64,000 nt of DNA from Flaveria trinervia (lineage: Eukaryota > Streptophyta > Magnoliopsida > Asterales > Asteraceae), in assembly GCA_025506515.1 (NCBI GenBank), contig CM046447.1, positions 85,928,748 through 85,992,747 on the forward strand. Reading direction: 5' to 3'. Position 1 is the first letter of the stretch, and each line of letters begins with the position of its first letter. Under the pieces are notes generated by a model. The model did no database searches and had not been told where the DNA came from. It saw nothing but the letters and a program-made list of their open reading frames with translations. Shown in pieces: positions 45,843 to 56,385 of this stretch. Both the position numbers and the translations under genes were made by a program.

Positions 45843-47290
45843 TAGGTATAAAAAAACGAGGGAAAAGGAGAGGCAAGCCGAATGAAATAAATTAGATCGT
45901 ACGTGTGATACCGATTTAACGTGTGGAAGATGATAGTAAATAGGTACAAACCATGGGACTTTAAAAATCCAAAATTGAAAAAGATGCAAAGTTCAAGTAT
46001 AAGTCTGAGCAGTCTGAGCAATATAAAAGGAAATATGATAGTTAAGCTAGCTACTACTAAGGTAACACAAAGAATTAGACCTAGAGATTGCTAGACCACA
46101 ACTGATATGTTGGTAGATCGAACACAATAGATGACTAGACAGGTTGGTGATCTCAAGATTAAACTAAAATGTTTGACAAGTTGTGGAAACACCTTATCCC
46201 TGGTTAACACAATCAACAGGATTCCAATAAGGGGTGACGAGCAAAATAAACATCACAAAAGTGTGCGTAAGACCAAAGCATGAGCAAAAGCACATGAAAA
46301 TGCAAATACAATCAAACTGACAACCTATGTTGTTGGTGAGATCTGTGCAAAAAGAAGAAAAATTGCTCAAACAAGAAGATAGGTTATGTGCCTCTCTGCT
46401 GTGGCGTGGCACTGACATGAGGATAAGCATAACCTATATTCTAGAACTCATTGTTGTTTGCCGCCTCTCTGTTGCGATGGCACTGACATGAGGATTGGCT
46501 TCTCTTTGAAAGTTCTAAGAATAGTCTCTTCTTGAATTTCTACCCTTAGACCGCTCAAAATCTCTAGAGGAATGTTGATTACCATATAAGTGTGGGATCC
46601 ATAAATGCTTGTTGAAATAAACAAACCTTAAAACGATCACCAAATTGTGTTGAAAGTCTGTGTTTGGATTTAAGAGGACAAGTATACTGACAATCACTGT
46701 GGGTACAATTCTTGAAAGCTCAAATCAGTGTGGGAACCTAATAGTACTAGTATGATTTCCTAAATTTGCTAAATGACTCCAGATGAACAACAAGGAAAGA
46801 GCATCAAAGCTGTTTTTTAATAACTTGTCCTGAATGATTTGAATATCCTGTATGATTACAACTTAAATTGATCCATGTATAGCTTAAATGATTGTGGTTG
46901 CTCTCTCAGAATAATTATTCCTAGAACTACATCTTGGGAATTAACTCTCATAAAAACACAAAAACATGTCTTAATTTTTACATTTTCAGTATTATTTCTT
47001 TTATTTTTGTACAAAGTTTCATATTAGTATGTGTAGTATCGGACTACGTCATGGAAGTTGATAAGGGACCTTATCATCGAAAAGGTCACGTCTGAGGTGA
47101 CCACACGTGCTTTCAAGTAAATGGGTCACGTCTGAGGTAACAGAAGTTTTAAGATGATCACGTCTGAGGTTATCTAAAGGTTTAAGTCTAAAATGATCAT
47201 GTCTGAGATGATCAAATGTTCATAATGTTAATTTAACAGGTTAAAAGGGTTTAAAAGTCAAATGGTCATAAAGTAAGGAAAATGTCAAGG
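45843..47290 (+). other. Copia A spacer between pol and ORF3, non-coding part
   Basis: No credible frame; colinear with copia B 31216-32680. It contains the 73-bp-spaced duplication of GCCTCTCTGCTGTGG...CACTGACATGAGGAT (46390 and 46463) and four copies of a CACGTCTGAGGT unit. Confidence 0.7.
47084..47208 (+). repeat. Four GRTCACGTCTGAGGT units
   Basis: GGTCACGTCTGAGGT at 47084 and 47124, GATCACGTCTGAGGT at 47156, GATCATGTCTGAGAT at 47194, spaced 40, 32 and 38 bp. Two decayed units remain in copia B. Confidence 0.85.
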
Positions 47291-47295
47291 GCATG

Positions 47296-47610
47296 ACCCA
47301 TTCGCACGACTGGACCTTGAGTATGGACCATACTCATGCATTAAACAGCTGAATAGACATGAGTATGGACCATTCAACCGAATGACTTATACAAATGAGC
47401 CATAAGGCCGATTGAGAGTGGGCGAATGAACAAGTCGCGCGACTGACCTCCAGTCGGACGACTGAAGGCAAGAAACTGATCCAATCTCACGACTGAAGTC
47501 CATTCGCCCGAATGAAATGACGAATGAGTCTAGTCGTACGATTGAATCCAACTTTAGTATAAATAGAGGGGAGTCGGTTGCAGAGACTCATCACTCCCAA
47601 TTAACCCTAA
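47296..47610. repeat. Palindrome array before ORF3, copia A, part 1
   Basis: CATTCGCACGACTGG, CCATTCAACCGAATGAC, AAGTCGCGCGACTGA, CAGTCGGACGACTGA, CATTCGCCCGAATGA, AGTCGTACGATTGAA, AATTCGCACGACTGTCG. The arms pair across a 2-5 base centre. Confidence 0.8.
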
Positions 47611-47929
47611 TTCGCACGACTGTCGTTACTCTGCCAATTTTCATTAGATCTTTCTATACCACTAATTCTTGTGCATTGACGATTTCCACTAACTATACAG
47701 GTACAATGCGGTTCAATCCAACCATCTCTTATTCAATTTGACTGCAAAATCAACAAGTTCGGTCCAAACCAAGAACCGAGACTTGTTTGAATAAATAACC
47801 CAATTATTCAAGCAATCAACTGAAATTAATGTTGTTATGTGCTAAGTATAATGATTGCGAGTCCAATGAACCCAAAAGACATCTAATCATAAGAATTGGT
47901 CAAAATTTGAATTTGAATTGATAGCAGTC

Positions 47930-48145
47930 TGTCATGCGAATGGACAGGTTGATGAACTTCAGTCGCATGACTGAACCACGCATATGAGTTCAGTCGCATG
48001 ACTGATATACACGAATGAGTGTACATACGTATGAGCTCAGTCGCATGACAAGTCGTACGTATGAGGTAAGTCGCACGACTTGATTTTAGTCGCGCTACTC
48101 ATTCGCACGACTAGATCTCAGTCGCATAGTCTCATTCACATGACA
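47930..48145. repeat. Palindrome array before ORF3, copia A, part 2
   Basis: CAGTCGCATGACTGA repeated, with CAGTCGCATGACAAGTCG, AAGTCGCACGACTTG, ACTCATTCGCACGACTAG and CAGTCGCATAGTCTCATTC. The centre here is mainly GCAT. Confidence 0.8.
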
Positions 48146-48200
48146 GATCAAAAGAAATATTTACAAGTCCAAGTGATTCAAGATATTCTTATTCAACGGA

Positions 48201-48224
48201 TACTAACGTTTTCTTTTGTAACAG
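48201..48224 (+). promoter_or_regulatory. Candidate branch point and 3' splice site before ORF3 (copia A)
   Basis: TACTAAC at 48201-48207, then GTTTTCTTTTGTAACAG ending at 48224; the ORF3 ATG is the next base. It matches the consensus for a branch point, pyrimidine tract and CAG acceptor. Copia B has the same arrangement at 30301-30271. Confidence 0.65.
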
Positions 48225-51200
48225 ATGACGAGTCGGTGGACAATGAGCACCAAGCACAATATCTGTGCTTATCTGGATCAGTCATCCAGACATGCACCTG
48301 ACTTTGCTAGAATCATCTCATTTCTTAGACCTCAAGGATCTCTCACGCAATCTCAACTCCATGCACACCATACAAGTCTATTCAGCAGGCCTTCTAGGAA
48401 GGTGCTGTAGTTGATAGAACATCAGAGCCTCATCGAATCCGTAGTTCGATATTTGGAGAGGCTATTGAGATCTCTAAGGAAGATCTAAGGATGGTGCTGC
48501 AGCTTGGGGACGATGCTGAATGTCCAACACGATTACACCCCTGACTGTCAGAGGTTGTTTCATGCGGGCCAAGTACGCTGGGGACATCAATGCAGGGGTG
48601 CTCAACAAGAGCAACCTGTGTCCCCAGTTCAAGTACCTTGCGCACGTACTGCTTAATTACTTAGCGTCTCGAAAAGGAGGTTTTGATGAGCTGTCGATCA
48701 AATCCAGAACGCATATGCTGCTCTGGTGCTGAGCCATCCATTCAGCTTCTCCAAAATGATCTTCACCTACTTGGTGGAGAACATTGGGGGAAAGGGAAGG
48801 AGGGCTTCTGCATGTACCCTCGTTTTATGCAGATGATCATAGACCAGAAGCTCCCTGCCTTGCCAAAGGAGAAGGAAGACGCGGTGGTACTCAAGTAATG
48901 GACGATAGCGTTGGGACGAACTTTGGGAAGGATGAAGGTTTACAGGGAAGCAGGTAAAGCCCCCTATGAGGATATTATTTGGGCATCTGGCCCGGAAGAC
49001 TACGTGGCGCCGGCTAGGCGTAAATGGCATCACATTGATAGTGACTCTGAAGAAGAGCAGATACAGCTCCCTGATGATGACTCCGATGATGTAGCGGAGA
49101 TGCTGGAGATGAAGGACCCACTCAACAAAGGGGTCCCACTACTGCTATTCCATCTCCAGCATCTGCCCCCACTGGAGACGGAGCGGAGACTGCTGGGTTC
49201 CACCAGGATTTCATTCCTGGTGAAGAAGAAGATGAGTCAGATGAGGAGCCGTTGACTCGGAATGTGGGAAGTAAAGTTGTTCCCACAGAACGAGGGCTCC
49301 GGGCGGTTGGTGAACGTCTAGGTGGATCGAGAGAGAATGCTGCTGACCCCACTTATGCTCCCGATCCGCCAAGCTGTGTACTAGGGGGAGCATCCTCCTC
49401 GACAGGATCGAGGAAGAAGAGGATGGCTCAGCCCCATGGATTGAAAAGGAAGAAACACATAATCACCTTTATCACCACCACAGCCACCACCACAGCCACA
49501 CCATAGCCACCATTCCACCTACCACCACTATCACCCTTCCACCTACCACCACTACCACCCTTCCATCCACCACCACACCATTCACACCTACATCACCACT
49601 ACCATCATCTATTTCGCCACCAATCTTCACCACTGTCACCACCACCACTAGCCATCCTACAACACCATTCTCTTCTCTCCATATCCATCAGGATCACCTC
49701 TGCCTCCCAGTGGGGTAGAGGAACAGCTCTCGGCACTTAACCGTATGGTGCTGAGGCTGTTGGCGGCAGACAAAGAGAAGACTGCTCAGCTACGACAGCT
49801 TGTAGATCTTACTGCTGCCCAAGCTCAGCAGATGTCTCAGCAGGCACAACAGATGGAGATTCAACGTGCAGAGATGTCCCAACTCTGAGAGCAGAATGTC
49901 CTATCACAAAGAAGATTGAGGAGTTGGAGACTACTAACAAGACCATCATGCTACGCCTAAAAGGATCCAAGGAAGAGCCACTTAAGATCAAGGAAGGGAT
50001 GGGGATGATAGTGATGATGATAGTGATGATGAAGATAATGATGCGATGATGATACTGATGCTACTGGTGATGTTGGAGATGACGTTAGAAATGATGATGA
50101 TGACTCAGCTGTTGCGGGTGCCACATCTGCCGGTGAAAGGAGGACCAAACAAGCACAAGATCAAGGTGTCTCCACATCAGCCCCGCCAGCAGAAGAGCCG
50201 ATGCTCCAGGACAAGAGTAATGCTTAGATGTCTTATTGTTATTTAAAATAACTTGTATTTGGATCATGAGTAAAATTAATGAAATGAATGTTTATATGTA
50301 ATGTAAATGATTATGTCTTGATTATTAGCTAATGATTGCTGTGTTGAATGTTTAAATCAAGCAGCTCCTGATTCCCAAAGAGATGAATATGACATTGCTC
50401 CCCTCCAACAGGTCAAGACTCAACTGACATTGATTCTTGATCTGCAGGGTATTGTCAGGAGATCGGTAATGTATACTCCTGAAGAAGGAGAAATCATTCA
50501 CAATCTCACTGACGAGCAGATAGCCAAAATGTTCCAACTAAACACTAATAAGATTGTGAAAGATACTCCAACTGTGCAAACAGAAAGTGACGATGAGCTT
50601 CAGGATGTGAATGATTGAGATATAGAAGATGTCTCGGCTCAACACTATCCTGAGTACACTGACAAGGAGGAACTGCTATTCCCAATCTGGGAGACACTCT
50701 TGTCAGTGACACTTTTGCAACTCTGGATAGGATGGAGAAAGAGTCAGAAAAGGACAAAAAGAAGGCCCAAGCCTCAGACGCCGAAGTAAACATAAAAGGC
50801 TGATAGGCAGCATATTTTGAAGAGATAAGCCCAACACAGCGCTACAATGTCTACTATCTACACCAAACTGTATCAGGTCAAGAAACATCAAAAGGTGGCA
50901 GGCAAGATCATAGCGTGGGCACATTTTGCAGACCTCAACATTTACGCAGTTAAATGTGAGAAGGGAATAGAGTACTTTAGATTTCCACATGATCTGAAGA
51001 CTCTTCCAGGTTTTGAGCTCAACCAGTTAGCTAAGTTAAACTTGCTATATGCTGACCCTCGTAAGATGTCAGGCTAGTTTGAAGCTGCTTTAAAGAAGGA
51101 GTATCACACCAGATGGGTCAACTTCAAACCTCAACAACCAATGAGGTACATCAGAAGATCTGAGGTTGATGCCATAACTGGTAAACCTAGAGTAGTGCTG

Positions 51201-51566
51201 AAGTGGAGTCCACCACGTACAATGTCTAAGATCCCACTACGTGAGATGCCATAGGACTTCACTCCACACTTCAAATGGTGGTACTACGATTGGAGAACGG
51301 GAGAGCCCGTGATAGTCTTGAACAGGAATTGCACATTGGAAACCATAAGGGTGTTTGACCCGATGTGGCTCACCAACTTGTCAGCACAAGATGTTTATAC
51401 TTTATACAAGTGGCCACTGTTCTACGACCCTCAGGATATTGTACAAGCTTTACAATTCCAAAAGGTGATAAGACTCTGTTTTGTTTTTTAGATAAACACA
51501 GGAGTTACCAAAGAAGCTAAGTATAAAAAGTTTGAGGAAATCATGAAGATGTTAGACAATAGATAG
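48225..51566 (+). pseudogene. Copia A ORF3 (env-like by position), two exons
   Basis: Exon 1 is 48225-50216, exon 2 50365-51566, and the stop TAG is 51564-51566. The ATG at 48225 gives MTSRWTMSTKHNICAYLDQS. The order is as in copia B: LTVRGCFMRAKYAGDIN, KYLAHVLLNYLASRKGGFDE, GFCMYPRFMQMI, acidic DSDSEEE, RNVGSKVVPTERG, basic GSRKKRMAQPHG (about 49409), Thr/Pro-rich linker (about 49465-49680), coiled coil EEQLSALNRMVLRLLAAD (about 49718 on), acidic end, then after the intron DEYDIAPLQQVK and the C-terminal domain (GKIIAWAHFADLNIYAVK, YFRFPHDLKTLPGFELNQ, FTPHFKWWYYDWR). It has many frameshifts and stops (e.g. TAG after RKMSG). It ends seven bases before the PPT region. Function unknown; there is no membrane segment or signal peptide to support a true envelope. 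Confidence 0.8.
50217..50364 (+). other. Probable intron in copia A ORF3
   Basis: 148 bp, from GTAATGCTTAG (after GACAAGA) to AATCAAGCAG. Strongly AT-rich, with CTAATGATT about 40 nt before the acceptor. Removal joins QDK to TPDSQRDEYD in frame (phase 1) and skips the TAG stop. Donor, acceptor and phase agree with copia B (28244-28106) although the intron sequences have diverged. Confidence 0.72.
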
Positions 51567-51572
51567 ATCTAG

Positions 51573-51586
51573 GTCCAAGGGGGATT
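51573..51586 (+). other. Copia A polypurine tract
   Basis: TCCAAGGGGGATTT directly before the 3' LTR start TGTTGATAC. Confidence 0.85.
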
Positions 51587-51587
51587 T

Positions 51588-52282
51588 TGTTGATACATAT
51601 ATATACCTAGATCCTGATCTGAATGTAATATGTCTTACACTTATGTAACTATTGAGTACTTAATGAAATACAATGTTTGGTTGTGTTTATAATGTTTAAT
51701 ATTTCATTAATGATGTTGTTAACGCATATTGACTTAATTATATAGGTTTTGATTGTTTGAAGTGTTATACATAATGTTAGAATATTGAATACACTCAAAC
51801 TTGGTGAAGTGAAGTTCTCATGCGTCCGACTGGACCATGTGCCCCAACAGTGGTCATGCGTCCGAATGGCCATGCGACTGAACAACTTCATGCGTCTGAC
51901 TCAGTTGCACGACTGAACACTCTCAATAGTGCGAATGGATCAACCGCATGGCCCAATCGCACGAATGAACCATGCTAATGGTTTAGTCACCCGAATGAGT
52001 AATCCTAACCTATAAATACCACCTAATTCGTGGAAAAACGTAAGGATTGAATCCACTTTGACTCCAGACATACCCTAGCTGTCTAGAAGCCTCCAAGTTC
52101 GTACTCCAGTTCATAGAACGCTATAGATCGATTCTCAATCGATTCTTGATGTTAGTTTTAATACATTATTGTTTCTACGTGCATTCTCACTGATTGGATC
52201 GCCAATCAAATAGGATTCCGCACTATTTGGTTTGGTTTCAACACGAATTAGTTGGTCTTTGGTCAAATACCAGATCCTAACA
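51588..52282 (+). repeat. Copia A 3' LTR
   Basis: 695 bp, TGTTGATACATATATATACC ... CCAGATCCTAACA, related to but clearly diverged from the copia B LTR. Palindromes lie at about 51815-51995 (CATGCGTCCGACTGG, CATGCGTCCGAATGG, CAATCGCACGAATGA). It is followed at 52283 by gypsy protease-side sequence; TTTAC would be the target duplication, whose left copy is lost. Confidence 0.88.
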
Positions 52283-53985
52283 TTTACGTAGGCCAAGTAG
52301 GCACTACATTCAAGCCTCATGCACCTTCCCGCCACCGCCATTGAATCACTTTCGGAATCGTCATGACGCGATCTCCATAAATCGTAACCAAACTCCCATC
52401 GGACGCAACTAATCGAATCATCTTCTTGCGACATACGATGTTTGCTTCATAGGTTGCTAACCAGTCCATCCCTAGTACTACATCAAATCCACCTAGGGGT
52501 ATCACATGTAAGCTAGCAGCAAACCAGTGACCTTCTAGTTCTATGGTACAGTCCTCTATCATATCAGTAATTCTAGTGGACTTCCAATAGCAGTTTCTAC
52601 ATCGAATAGTGCACTGACCTTTCTGCTACTAACAGGAAACTTAGCACAAAAAGTAGTAGAAATAAAACTCCTACTAGCACTAGAATCAAACAATATAGAG
52701 GCACAAATTCAGTTTACCAGAAACATACCTGACACAACTTCGGATCAGCTCTAGCTTCCTCCCGGGTCATAGTGTATGCTCTAGCACTTGCCCTCTACCC
52801 TCCTTCTTCCGGCTTCTTATTCCCCGCTTCCGAGCTCTCCGCCCTCGGCTTCTTACAGTCTCTGGCAATGTGGCCAGGCTGACCACACCTAAAGCATACG
52901 TTCATCCCCATCCTGCACTCTCCAGCATGCTCCCTTACACATTTACACATTTCTTCTTCCTACACCAGTTGTGACCACACGTCGGTCACCTACCTTCGCC
53001 ACCTTATTGTTTGGGGCGGCTCCACCACGTCCAAACCATTTCCCATTCCAGTACCTTCCATCCCCACTCGTTTTCTTCACCTCAGCCACCACCACCACCT
53101 CACGCTCATCATATAATCTACCAGCCAGATCAACCGCCGACCTAAAAGTGCTCGGCCGGGAAACGATCATATGCCTACGGATATCCGCTGGCAACCCTTG
53201 GATGTATCTCTTAATCTTTCGTGATGGTGGTGTCACTTGATCGGGCACCAGCTGTGCCATTTCATTGAGTTTAGTGGTGTACTGCTGGTGTGTCATTGTT
53301 CCCACCTCCAGCTGCAGGAACTCCCTTTCCACCTTATCCATCTCTCTGCGAGGACAGAATTCCTCAATCACTAACTTCTTCAGTTCAGGTCAACTCTTCC
53401 TAATGGCCCTGCTACCCTCGGCTTGGACAATGTTGTCCCACCAGCACAAAGCCGAGTCCACAAGAGAGTGGGTAGCAATTTCACCTTCTGATCTTCACGG
53501 CACTCACTGATATCGAGGACAACCTCCATTTCCCTCACCCACCGGTGAGCAGCCGCAGCAGTGCCATTCCCATTGAAAGTAGGGGGCTTGCATCTCATAA
53601 ACGCCCCATAGTTGCAGCCTCGGGTCGCCTCTGGCGCAGGCTCTTCTTCTTCCTCGTTCTCATCATCAGAGAGGAACGTTTCCAGCTCTGGTTATTCTCG
53701 TCCTCCCGAGGACCTGTTCCTCTCCTTTCTTTCCCCATCACTTACGGCCTTGATCACTTCGGTCACCTCAGACGGTAGAATCCTCTGCATGACCTGGTGA
53801 ACCTCTTCCGCCACAGCCTCCTTTACTCAGGCTCTCATATTGGCGCTCTCGTCGCCACCCTTGGGATGAGGGGTCTCTGGTTCTTCATGAACCACCTTCT
53901 CTACTCTGGGTCTCCTTCTCTTGGGTCGCGGAGCAGCACCATGACCTCCACCATGAGAGGCTTTTGAAGATCTACCGCCAGCCAT
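52283..53985 (-). pseudogene. Gypsy gag and protease
   Basis: Gag ATG at 53985-53983 (MAGGRSSKASHGGGHGAAP), then an acidic Glu-rich segment, the retrotrans_gag region (CKPPTFNG ... AHRWVREMEVVLDISECRE; VEREFLQLEVGTMTHQQYT; RYIQGLPADIRRHM), the knuckle CFRCGQPGHIARDC (52896-52855) and the protease (LFDSSASRSFIS, then DVVLGMDWLATYEANIV) to CSAYLAYVN at the copia A junction. The protease motif reads DSSA where the family has DSGA, i.e. the conserved Gly is lost. Several stops (ANMRA-TGA, GRE-TAA) and frameshifts are present. In intact relatives it makes the capsid and processes the polyprotein. Confidence 0.88.
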
Positions 53986-54322
53986 CCTCTATAAGAACAC
54001 TATAAGATTCAAACACTAACACGGTCATTCAAGGTAGTGCTCAGTTTATGTCAAGTATAGTAAGTCCCTAATTATAGTGGCCAGTTATGATTAGCCACTT
54101 ACTTTACTCTTCATACCCCAAGCATCTCCTATCCTGACTTAATCAGTATCTAAATCTACTAAGAGCACATAATCAAATAACATGCACACATAATACTGAT
54201 TATCATTAGGAAAAGACATACCTGATGGCACGTAGCTACTCGGGCTGACATCCCTCCATTTGTCCCATTTTCAGTTTAAGTTTAGGTTTTAAAAGTTTAT
54301 TTAACCCAATTCTCTTAAACTT
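53986..54322 (-). other. Gypsy 5' leader
   Basis: Untranslated sequence between the PBS and the gag ATG; nothing else recognised. Short runs of TTAGTAGATTTAGATACTGA type only. Confidence 0.6.
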
Positions 54323-54336
54323 TGGCTCTGATACCA
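54323..54336 (-). promoter_or_regulatory. Gypsy primer binding site
   Basis: Minus strand TGGTATCAGAGCCA, three bases after the 5' LTR end; complementary to initiator tRNA-Met. Confidence 0.9.
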
Positions 54337-54339
54337 ACT

Positions 54340-56380
54340 TGTCAGGCCCCGTTCCCGGAAACCTCATAGTTGGTCAATCATAGCAATTAAAACATTAAAC
54401 ATTTCAATTAAACAAGCTTAAGCAGCGGAAATAATTTATCAAAAGCCATTCACTTCATTTAAAACACTGTTGTTAAGCAATACATCATCATTGACTGTTT
54501 ACAAAAGACTTGTTTATATGCATTACAAAACAACAGTAGCACAGAGTACGAATGGATGTCAGTCTTTTCCTGCCGAGTAGCTTCACCCTCGTGCCATCCT
54601 CAGCAATAATTACCTACCAACTGAAAATGTATAAAAGTCAGCGTTGCTGAGTGAGCTCTAGTTTTATAAGTAATAAAATACTTTATGTATGCTGTATACG
54701 AAAATACTCTTTTCTGAAAAATACAACTTTGTACTGTGTATGCGAGTATGCATCAACTATACAATCAGGTAATACTTTATCTCTTTACTGTATGCCTTGT
54801 TCACAATGCATTCTTTTATATTTATCTGTCACTGTCTATGGGGACCAATGAGCAATACCCCAACTATGTGCGCGATGGAAAACGGGTGATGGGCCATCTA
54901 TATCCCTCGAAAGGGTCAACTGTATCCCCCGAAAGGGTTCTGTGTACTGTGTACAAGGCTGACCCAATAAACCAGAGTATGCTACAAGGGTCCTGTCAAT
55001 CTCAATTGATTGGCCCTGTATGCACAATAGGGTAGCTAACCTGTAGCACAGTTGAGCTAACGACAACACGGTCGTGTCCCTCTTATGAGCTTGCAAGACT
55101 TGTTAACATTTTCATTAATGTTCCTCTTCTTTTCTTTATTTCTCTTTCGCTTTATTATTACTAGATACTTTACGTTACGATAATAACATACCACGTAAAG
55201 TCACATACTATAAGTAATAATAGTAATAATAATAAGTAATAAGGAACATCATATGTAATCATAACATGCATGGAACATCATCATTACTAAGCCCTAGTCA
55301 ACTCTGGTCAAAACCCTAAAGCACAGACTCCTAGAAAACTCTGTAAAATTTTCTAAGTGTTAGGCGCATGGGAACTATTTAGGCGCATGAGCCCTGTTTG
55401 GGCGTTTTACCACTATGCAGGCGCATCAGCCAACACTTAATCATTTTATCACTTAGGCGTATGAACTATTCAGGCGCATGGGTACTATTTGTGCGTATGA
55501 ACACTTAGACACATGAGTATTTCAGACGCATGGACACTTAGGCGCATGAGCCACTTGGGCGCATGGGCACTATTGGGGCGCATGGCCCTACACTTGGTCG
55601 TCCGGTTAACATTTCTAGGGGCATGGGCCACTGTTTAGGCGCATGGACTGTACTTAAACATTTCTAAGGTAATCTTAGGCGCATGGGCTACTGTTTAGGC
55701 GCATGGACTACACTTAAATCTTTCCAAGGCATTTTCAGACGTATGAACCTTCTGTGTAACTTGTTCTTAGCATGTTTTCATACCCATTCATCAAACCCAT
55801 CTGTTCTAAGCTTAACATGACTATTCTAAGCATGAACAACCTATAAACATTCAAGAATTGAACATTTAACAAGCACAATATATACGGGTAACATACATAA
55901 CCTTAGCAAAAACATTTTAATACATCTTCAGCCTCAAAGATAGTTTGAAACAAGTAAGAACCGGGGTCTAGAACTCACCTGGTGCAACTTGGGTGTTCTT
56001 CCTTTTTTACCCGCTTGCTATGAGTTCAAAACACCTAGAAACATCACCACACACACACACCCGAGCACATACACAAACACATAAGCACATAAACATATAA
56101 CCGGGATAAAACCCATCATAAACATATGAAAACCTTGAATTCTTACCTTGAATTCACTTCTCTTCTTTTTTTTCTTTAGCCGAGAGTTTCTCTGCTCTCT
56201 CTCTCTAAAACCGGGTGAAGATGATGATGTGAAGTGAGGGTGGGCGGCCATGCCCACCTTTACACCAACTTTTCAAAGATTTTTGTTCTTTTTATACTTT
56301 TAGTCCCTCCACTTGGACTGAATTGCCTTTCTTTCTTTTATTTTTTATTTCTTGTCTTTTAAAAATAACCAGGTGTTATA
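54340..56380 (-). repeat. Gypsy 5' LTR
   Basis: 2,041 bp, TGTCAGGCCCCG...GTGTTATA on the plus strand. The terminal CA has become TA. Followed by the target duplication TTAGT at 56381. It has the same GGCGCATG array (55361-55745) and CA microsatellite as the other LTR. Confidence 0.9.
55361..55745 (+). repeat. GGCGCATG minisatellite in gypsy 5' LTR
   Basis: Same array as 22376-22750 with scattered substitutions; for instance one unit reads AGGCGCATGAGCC here and AGGCCCATGAGCC there. Confidence 0.85.
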
Positions 56381-56385
56381 TTAGT

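Larger units (their letters stand above)
25458..52282 (+). mobile_element. Copia A: Sirevirus-type Ty1/copia element, 5' LTR missing, split by copia B
   Basis: Plus-strand order: leader, gag (first part 25756-26170, rest from 40207), pol, internal purine tract, spacer, ORF3, PPT, 3' LTR 51588-52282. Its 3' LTR joins gypsy sequence at 52283. On the left the element begins inside its leader at about 25458, directly against gypsy RT sequence, so the 5' LTR, the PBS and roughly 1 kb of gypsy RT were lost together. Without copia B it is about 12.8 kb. Two CCHC-like knuckles, a coiled-coil gag tail and a long ORF between pol and the 3' LTR fit the Sirevirus (SIRE/Maximus) lineage. Nonsense codons and frameshifts occur in all genes. 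Confidence 0.88.
21353..56380 (-). mobile_element. Ty3/gypsy chromovirus, full span with nested insertions
   Basis: The ends are fixed by two LTRs of about 2.04 kb in direct orientation and by the 5-bp target duplication TTAGT (21348-21352 and 56381-56385). On the minus strand the order is 5' LTR (56380-54340), PBS for initiator tRNA-Met, gag, CCHC knuckle, protease, [insertion], RT end, RNase H, integrase with chromodomain, PPT, 3' LTR (23394-21353). Of the 35.0 kb, 26.8 kb is the nested copia pair, leaving about 8.2 kb of gypsy sequence. The reverse transcriptase core between protease and the RT C-terminus is missing. A chromodomain-type tail places it among chromoviruses; Tekay/Del-like is my best guess. 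Many nonsense codons make it non-autonomous. Confidence 0.9.
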
